A stretch of 64,000 nucleotides of DNA from Conoideocrella luteorostrata (lineage: Eukaryota; Ascomycota; Sordariomycetes; Hypocreales; Clavicipitaceae), in contig JASWJB010000210.1 of assembly GCA_032433595.1 (NCBI GenBank), positions 1 to 64,000 of the forward strand, given 5' to 3'. Each line of letters opens with the position of its first letter. Positions within the stretch are counted from its first letter, which is position 1. Shown here one piece after another: positions 59,190 to 64,000 of the stretch. Below the pieces are notes generated by a model that was given only the letters and a program-made list of their open reading frames with translations, did no database searches and had not been told where the DNA came from. Both the position numbers and the translations under genes were made by a program.

Positions 59190-60227
59190 GCGTATACCTT
59201 CAGAGTACTAGCACTCTGAAGCACTACATTTGGATATAAGATCTAGTGTGACGAGCTGAAATGTGCTCAGCGCTTAGTGCGGCCGATCCTCGCCGACTGT
59301 TGGAATCTGCTAGGCACATAGCAGTGTAGCATAGCTCAGGAATAGTCTTTCTCCGAAATTGCAGTGTCTGGTCACCACTATTGCAAGTGATGACGAATGG
59401 TTTGTGTCAAACGCTGCCCTACAGTGTGTGCAAGACAATGGTTCTTTGACGGTCTAGACGCAATTTTACCTTTCCACTATCTTATTGCGGCATTCACTCG
59501 AAGAAGTCCTAGTGATCAGCCTAGTAGTTCGAAGATATGAGATGACTTACCCAAAGGCAATGTCTGTGATGCGTATGATCCAATATAGATGCCTTTGCCG
59601 GATGAAGGGCCTGATGTGAGGTTGTACGGCCCGGTCGGACAAGAGACATGCATTCTGCATGCGATATTTAGTTTCATGGACGGAGATAGACTATTTGCAT
59701 TGACTTATTCGTTCGGTATGAGAATTCGGCGTTTACTGGGATAGGCCAGGTATCGTCAGCCATGTCGGTTGTTTCGTCCTCTGAGGAAAGATCGCTGAAC
59801 ATCTCTGGCACGGAGAACGCGGTGTAAATCAGCAGTTGCGAAATAGGAGATCATCTTCCACGGCGTATGAACTCGCATCTCATCTGGACGACCGAATGTC
59901 ACCAAAATCCTCTTGAGAATTCTGTTCGAGCCCTGCTGGCATTCAATGCTTTTCGTGTGAGGTTACGCGCAATACTAACGTCGCTAGTTGTAGACGGCAA
60001 ACAGAAGTACTAGTGGCGCTTTAATTTGGAGAAATTTTGAGTCTTCCAAGCCTGGTATAAACGCCTTATATTTCTTTTCAGGCCTCGAGGATATACCCAG
60101 AAAGTATTGGGAAAGGAAAGGCGACGGCGAGCCCAGCTTCCAGGATGTGCGGCGCTGCCAGGTGCATGTGATGCCGAGGAGAGGAAAGGGCAAGCAAAAT
60201 ATATATTAATGTAGATGGCCGGTCTGG
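59190..60227. other. Intergenic, no gene seen
   Basis: About 1 kb between the helicase gene and the kinase-like pseudogene. Only short frames. A TGTTGGAATC word at 59298 looks like an LTR start, but no matching end or copy was found. Confidence 0.5.
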
Positions 60228-61499
60228 CTAGCTGCTCGGTTCAACCGAGCCTGTATACTCTGTATCAGGCACTGATTGTCCGTTGGCAAGTAAACGGTCC
60301 TCTAACCTAAGTTTAATCTGCGCAGGACGTTCCCAATTTAAGACGGCAATGCCCTTCTCTCGCTCATCACGGCGCAAATCATTCAAAACGACCGCTGTTA
60401 CAATAGTAGAGTTCCCTTTGCTGTCTGAAAACACCGTGTCCTTGGCGCTGGAAAATCTGGCCAGTCAATGTACTCAGGTGCTTCTGTAAAATGAGAATTC
60501 TGTCTTCTATTCTGTCTTTTGTCCACCCAATCGTTTAATACCAAGCGATATTCCGAAACAGAGTAATTAAGTTTAACATCCGGATGCTGTACCTATTCCT
60601 CTAGCCCTTGTACGTCGGACGGATTTATTTATAACATGGAAAGTCTCAGAAATGCGTGTCGCAGGTGATGGTTTCGTAAAGGGTAAATATAACTCCCTTG
60701 ACATCATTCCAGTCCTTTCCATATCCAATGCCGCCTTTCTGGCCACTGTAGTCAAAGTCAAACAACATCCGGGCGTCGGACTTAGAGTCAACAAGAAGAT
60801 TCCGCGAAGAGATATCCTGGTGGGCAATGCCATACTTAAGATTTAAGTCGTCGATAACGGAAGGCAGCTGCTGGAGCCACTTAAGCTTAAATACACGCGA
60901 CTTATTCTCGCTTATTGTCCCGCCAGGAATATAAAGGCTTATAAAGCCAACAACGTGACCATTTAGCTCATCTAGCACAAGTCGGTCAAACGGGACAAGG
61001 TTTCGATGCGTTGGGAGGCGCATCCAAAAGTTTATCTTATGCCATATCTTATGGAGGAACTAGAAGAGGAAGTAATACTTGAAGACAGCTTTTCTTGGTT
61101 TAGTTACGCTAGCGCACGGCATGTACGAAACAAGGTCAACATTTAGAGAGAGTCGATTTAACTCCAATAAATCCGAACGGAGCATAGTCTTAACATAATT
61201 AGATCGCTGAACTAACTATAGCAGAGGGTAGTACACACAGGTCGCTTGGTCGTCTTCGGGGTTAGTCGAGACTGAGACTAATTCACCGTCCTGCGATAAA
61301 TGGATGGCGTATACATCAGGTCCCGAAGCATCGATATGCTTCTTGAGGTGTTCAATTGCAATGTCTTTGTTCTCTGCGCCTCATACATAGTCACAGCAAA
61401 AGTACGTCGTTGATCCCAGTCGAGGATAAACCATGTGCTTGGCCCCTCGGGTGTAACAGCGCCGCCATGCGCAAAATATCTCCAATCCTCGTCAATCAT
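60228..61499 (-). pseudogene. Decayed fungal protein-kinase-like gene
   Basis: Remnant of a fungal kinase-like family. Recognisable pieces in order on minus: DEDWRYFAHGG...WFILDWD from 61499; a frameshift near 61367-61372; KDIAIEHLKKHI; nonsense TAG at 61216-61218; nonsense TAG at 61060-61062; then a well preserved stretch with WMRLPTHRNLVPFDR, VVGFISLYIPGGT, the catalytic-loop equivalent YGIAHQDISSRNLLVD (HQD for HRD) and LFDFDYS (DFD for DFG); TGA at 60646-60648; a further shift and TAG near 60600; HPDVKL...EYIDWPD; and finally LNWERPAQIKL to 60228. At least four of the stops are explained by single transitions (CAG to TAG, CGA to TGA, TGG to TAG), as in RIP or cytosine deamination. It is unlikely to make a functional product. 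Confidence 0.82.
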
Positions 61500-62407
61500 G
61501 TCTCTGTCGCTGTTTAGAACAAACAAAAATGGGAAATAATATACAACAAAGGAAGATTTAGAAGGGAAATTGACGCAGAAAGGAACGGCCACACTAGGGA
61601 ATAGCAGGAAGAACGACGCTCGCTTCAGTAAAAATGCAGAGAATGGTAAAGGTATAAAGGTTAGGCTAATTTGCCCGTAAGATGCGAAATGTCCGGGAAT
61701 GCAGGAAGCAGCAGCAGATTCAATGCGGCGCTAGCTCGTGCTTCAGCGCCGGTCCACTAAGGGGTTTTCTATGGCGCGGCCAATGGTAACCTTGCGCAAG
61801 CTACAGTAGGAAGAGGCGGCTGTGTATTATGCATGTTGTCTATGGATATTACGTTGACGCTAGATATGCCTACTGCCATCGACGGGGCCTGAAGATTAGT
61901 GTAACGAGGCCTTATTTGAACAGCCTAGTGGGAAGGCATGCTCAACAGCTCTGTTGTACAGGTCAACTCAGTGATGGCTCAGACCTGTCGCTTCCAGTTT
62001 CCGAGGGTTGTAGACATGGTGAGAAACCTGGATGGAGCGACGAATAAACACTGTTGGTTGTAGCTTCCGATGCGCCGACCGACGGGGCTGCGTCACAGCC
62101 GTCGCTGCAAATTTCGCTGGACTCAATCGAACACGCGGCGTGCTTGCTGTAGCACGAGCTCCCCCATGTTCCGAGCATGCATACGGAGTACAGCAGGACT
62201 TCATTTAAAGAGCAAAGCATGAATGCGTATGGCATGATTGGCTGTTGACGCGATTTATGAACGGGATTTGACACGGATCTCGCGCGCCGATGATGGGAAC
62301 GAGGCTGTTCCGGCAGACACTGACTGAGTAAAAGAAGCCTGTATTTACCGGCAAACGGATAAAGCAATGAAGTTGTATATTGTATAAAGCAAATCACTCC
62401 TGTTCTC
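61500..62407. other. Intergenic, no gene seen
   Basis: About 0.9 kb. A 144-codon minus frame (61963-62397) has no recognisable domain. One TACGGAGT motif at 62182-62189. It should hold the 3' UTR of the Zn2Cys6 gene to the right. Confidence 0.5.
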
Positions 62408-63947
62408 CTATTTCAAGTCTGTAGAGTATCGTCGTAGCGTTACTCTCGTACCAGGTCTTTGATGTTGGAGGTCTCCTGAGGTCGTCATAATGATATCCAC
62501 CTCTCCATCGGGATGGTATGTAGTACTGCGAGAACATATTCTGTGATCGTTGCAAATGAAAATGCCAGATCTACAGCCACAGGTAGACGGGGCTCCTGCA
62601 CTTCCTCCAAAAGCTCCACTCTCTTCTAGAAACATTCCCGCTTCACATATTAAAGCAACAGTCACCGGGTCCAGGATTCCGTCTCTCTGAGGCCATTTCT
62701 TCAGGAGAGCAATGAGCCTCCGGCGCAGATGGCCATCGCGACAAGTCCACCCGATGAAATCCAATAACTCGCACAGAGAGTGGGAAAAAGAAAATCGGGT
62801 CAAGCAATATTCTTGTACATTTGGCTTCTTCATCATTTCCGTGCACAGCTGCTCAGAAAGATCTATGATTTGCTTGAATAATGGGTTGCACTTGTCGAAT
62901 TGTATTCTTGGTACACCAAAATCATGGCATAGACTGATTTCGAGGCCAAGTCGAAAAATTTGCAACAACAGCGTACTCTCCTTATTGGCTTGCTGGTGTT
63001 TGGGTGATTGCTGAAATGCCTGTAGTTTTGCCGCCCATGAACGAAATTCCTGCTTTTGGCGAAGGTTTAAGGCTTTTATGTGGCCCATGACTCTTCTTCC
63101 CGAGACATTGGCCTTTCTCCTTAAAGCCATAATATCGGTGAGGAGAGGTTGAAATTCGAAATAGACGTCCGTGGCGCAGTCAAATGGCAAGGCAGAACAC
63201 TGAAAAGGCGTGCATTGTCCAGCCCAGTTCGCTTGATGCAAATAGCCGAGCCTATTAATAAACTGACATTCCAAAAATGTGAATGCGGCGATGAGGGAGT
63301 TTGGAGTTAAAACACAATGAGGACGAGGAAGCCTTCCCGGCTGTTCCTTATACCGCCAAAGGTAGAATAACTGCAAACCATTATAAGCATGGCTAATAGC
63401 TTCTTTTGTATTGCCCAGCATGGTGCAGAGTCCGGTGAAAAGTAGACTTGCTAGTAAAAGCGCTTCCTGATCAAACTGGTTAGGATTGCTCCGGCTGGTA
63501 AGCGGTATAAGATGCTTGATTGCCAAGTTATACTGCATCAACGCAAATGCATAGTCTTTTTGTTTCGTGTCAGATAATGATGTTTCTGTTTGGGCTATAG
63601 CGGCGACTTGCATCCTGCCATGTATGGCAGCCAAGGCAAGGCTAGCATGCCAGATTGGAGGATAGACATGGGTCGCTCGCAATACGTCGATGGTCCAAAA
63701 CCTCTGGTCAAACGCGCCAGCAACTTGTCCAACGGTCCGGCCGCGCAACATATCGAATACCATGCGTTCATGTTGGCTTGTCTGGATTCCGCATGGCGCT
63801 ATGGCATGGCCCGGCTGATAGGCTAGCATTGCCACAGATGCAGTTGACGGTAAGTAGGATGGATAGACGCTGTACTCACAGCTTCGCCCAGCCAACGTAC
63901 ATCGCCGACACTCAGGTTTGCTTTCGTCGCATTTCACATGGCGGTAT
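62408..63947 (-). CDS. Zn2Cys6 transcription factor, 5' end outside the window
   Basis: Fungal binuclear-cluster regulator truncated by the right edge. The exon begins at 63947 after the acceptor TTGCAG, preceded by a TGCTAATGG branch-like site, with phase such that the first base completes an Arg codon. It continues YRHVKCDESKPECRRCTLAGRSCEY, so the first two cysteines of the cluster must lie in an exon beyond position 64000. About 513 residues remain. The middle region (VYPPIWHASLALAAIHGRMQ, FDQEALLLASLLFTGLCTMLGN) is typical of the fungal_trans_2 group often encoded near secondary-metabolite or transposon-rich regions. The frame stays open to the edge through the intron, which could be mistaken for a complete 529-residue protein starting at 63997. 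Confidence 0.88.
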
Positions 63948-64000
63948 CTGCAAGCAACCTCCATTAGCAGAGTAATCGAGCAGTATAGACATGGCAATGT

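Noticed and set aside
59298..59330. TGTTGGAATC start resembling an LTR end
   Set aside because: No matching terminus, target duplication or second copy of the following sequence found in the window.
61963..62397. 144-codon minus frame downstream of the right-hand Zn2Cys6 gene
   Set aside because: No domain and no consistent coding character; probably 3' flank.
63948..64000. ATG at 63997 as start of the right-hand Zn2Cys6 protein
   Set aside because: The first 16 codons read through a splice acceptor (TTGCAG) with a branch-like site, and the zinc cluster would lack its first cysteine pair; the real first exon must be outside the window.
1..64000. CRISPR arrays, bacterial operons, ribosome binding sites, rRNA genes
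   Set aside because: The window is fungal nuclear DNA with spliced genes; no such structures were seen.

Overview
This is a stretch of nuclear DNA from a filamentous ascomycete (Pezizomycotina). Genes carry short introns of about 50-80 nt with GTAAGT/GTACGT-type donors and CTAAC-type branch sites. The gene content also fits: Zn2Cys6 regulators, a CBM1-GH5 endoglucanase, a hydroxyornithine acyltransferase, a GT34 glycosyltransferase and a ZNFX1-type helicase. A sordariomycete, probably Hypocreales, is my best guess, but nothing in the window fixes the genus. I read exon structures by eye from frame continuity and splice signals. Feature spans for spliced genes include introns, and exon coordinates are given in the evidence.

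Layout. 0.3-4.2 kb: a ferroportin-type transporter (SLC40) and an MFS drug/polyamine transporter, both on minus. 6.7-8.0 kb: a secreted CBM1-GH5 protein with an altered catalytic motif. 9.9-38 kb is the gene-dense, mostly housekeeping core: FGAM synthase (purines), an SDR, a hydroxyornithine acyltransferase (siderophores), the mitochondrial calcium uniporter, mevalonate diphosphate decarboxylase (sterols), a RUS/DUF647 protein, cytochrome c heme lyase, CLN3/Btn1, a Zn2Cys6 factor, a secreted type B carboxylesterase, a GT34 Golgi transferase and an RNase Z-type nuclease.

38-64 kb is more accessory in character. It has an AT-rich gene desert, a phosphatidylserine-decarboxylase-like enzyme with a GGS processing site, a 19-bp minisatellite, five solo LTRs of two families (most with visible 5-bp target duplications), a 643-aa protein of unknown function, an aminoglycoside-phosphotransferase-fold kinase, a 1972-aa CCCH/SF1-helicase/NF-X1/RZ protein related to ZNFX1, a kinase-like pseudogene killed mainly by transition stops, and a Zn2Cys6 factor cut by the right edge.

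Functional links are modest. The ferroportin, hydroxyornithine acyltransferase and heme lyase all touch iron, and the uniporter and heme lyase are mitochondrial, but they do not form a cluster. A striking intergenic signal is the 9-mer TACTCCGTA/TACGGAGTA. I count its 8-mer core 22 times, 20 of them outside coding exons. I saw no rRNA, convincing tRNA, CRISPR array or intact transposon.
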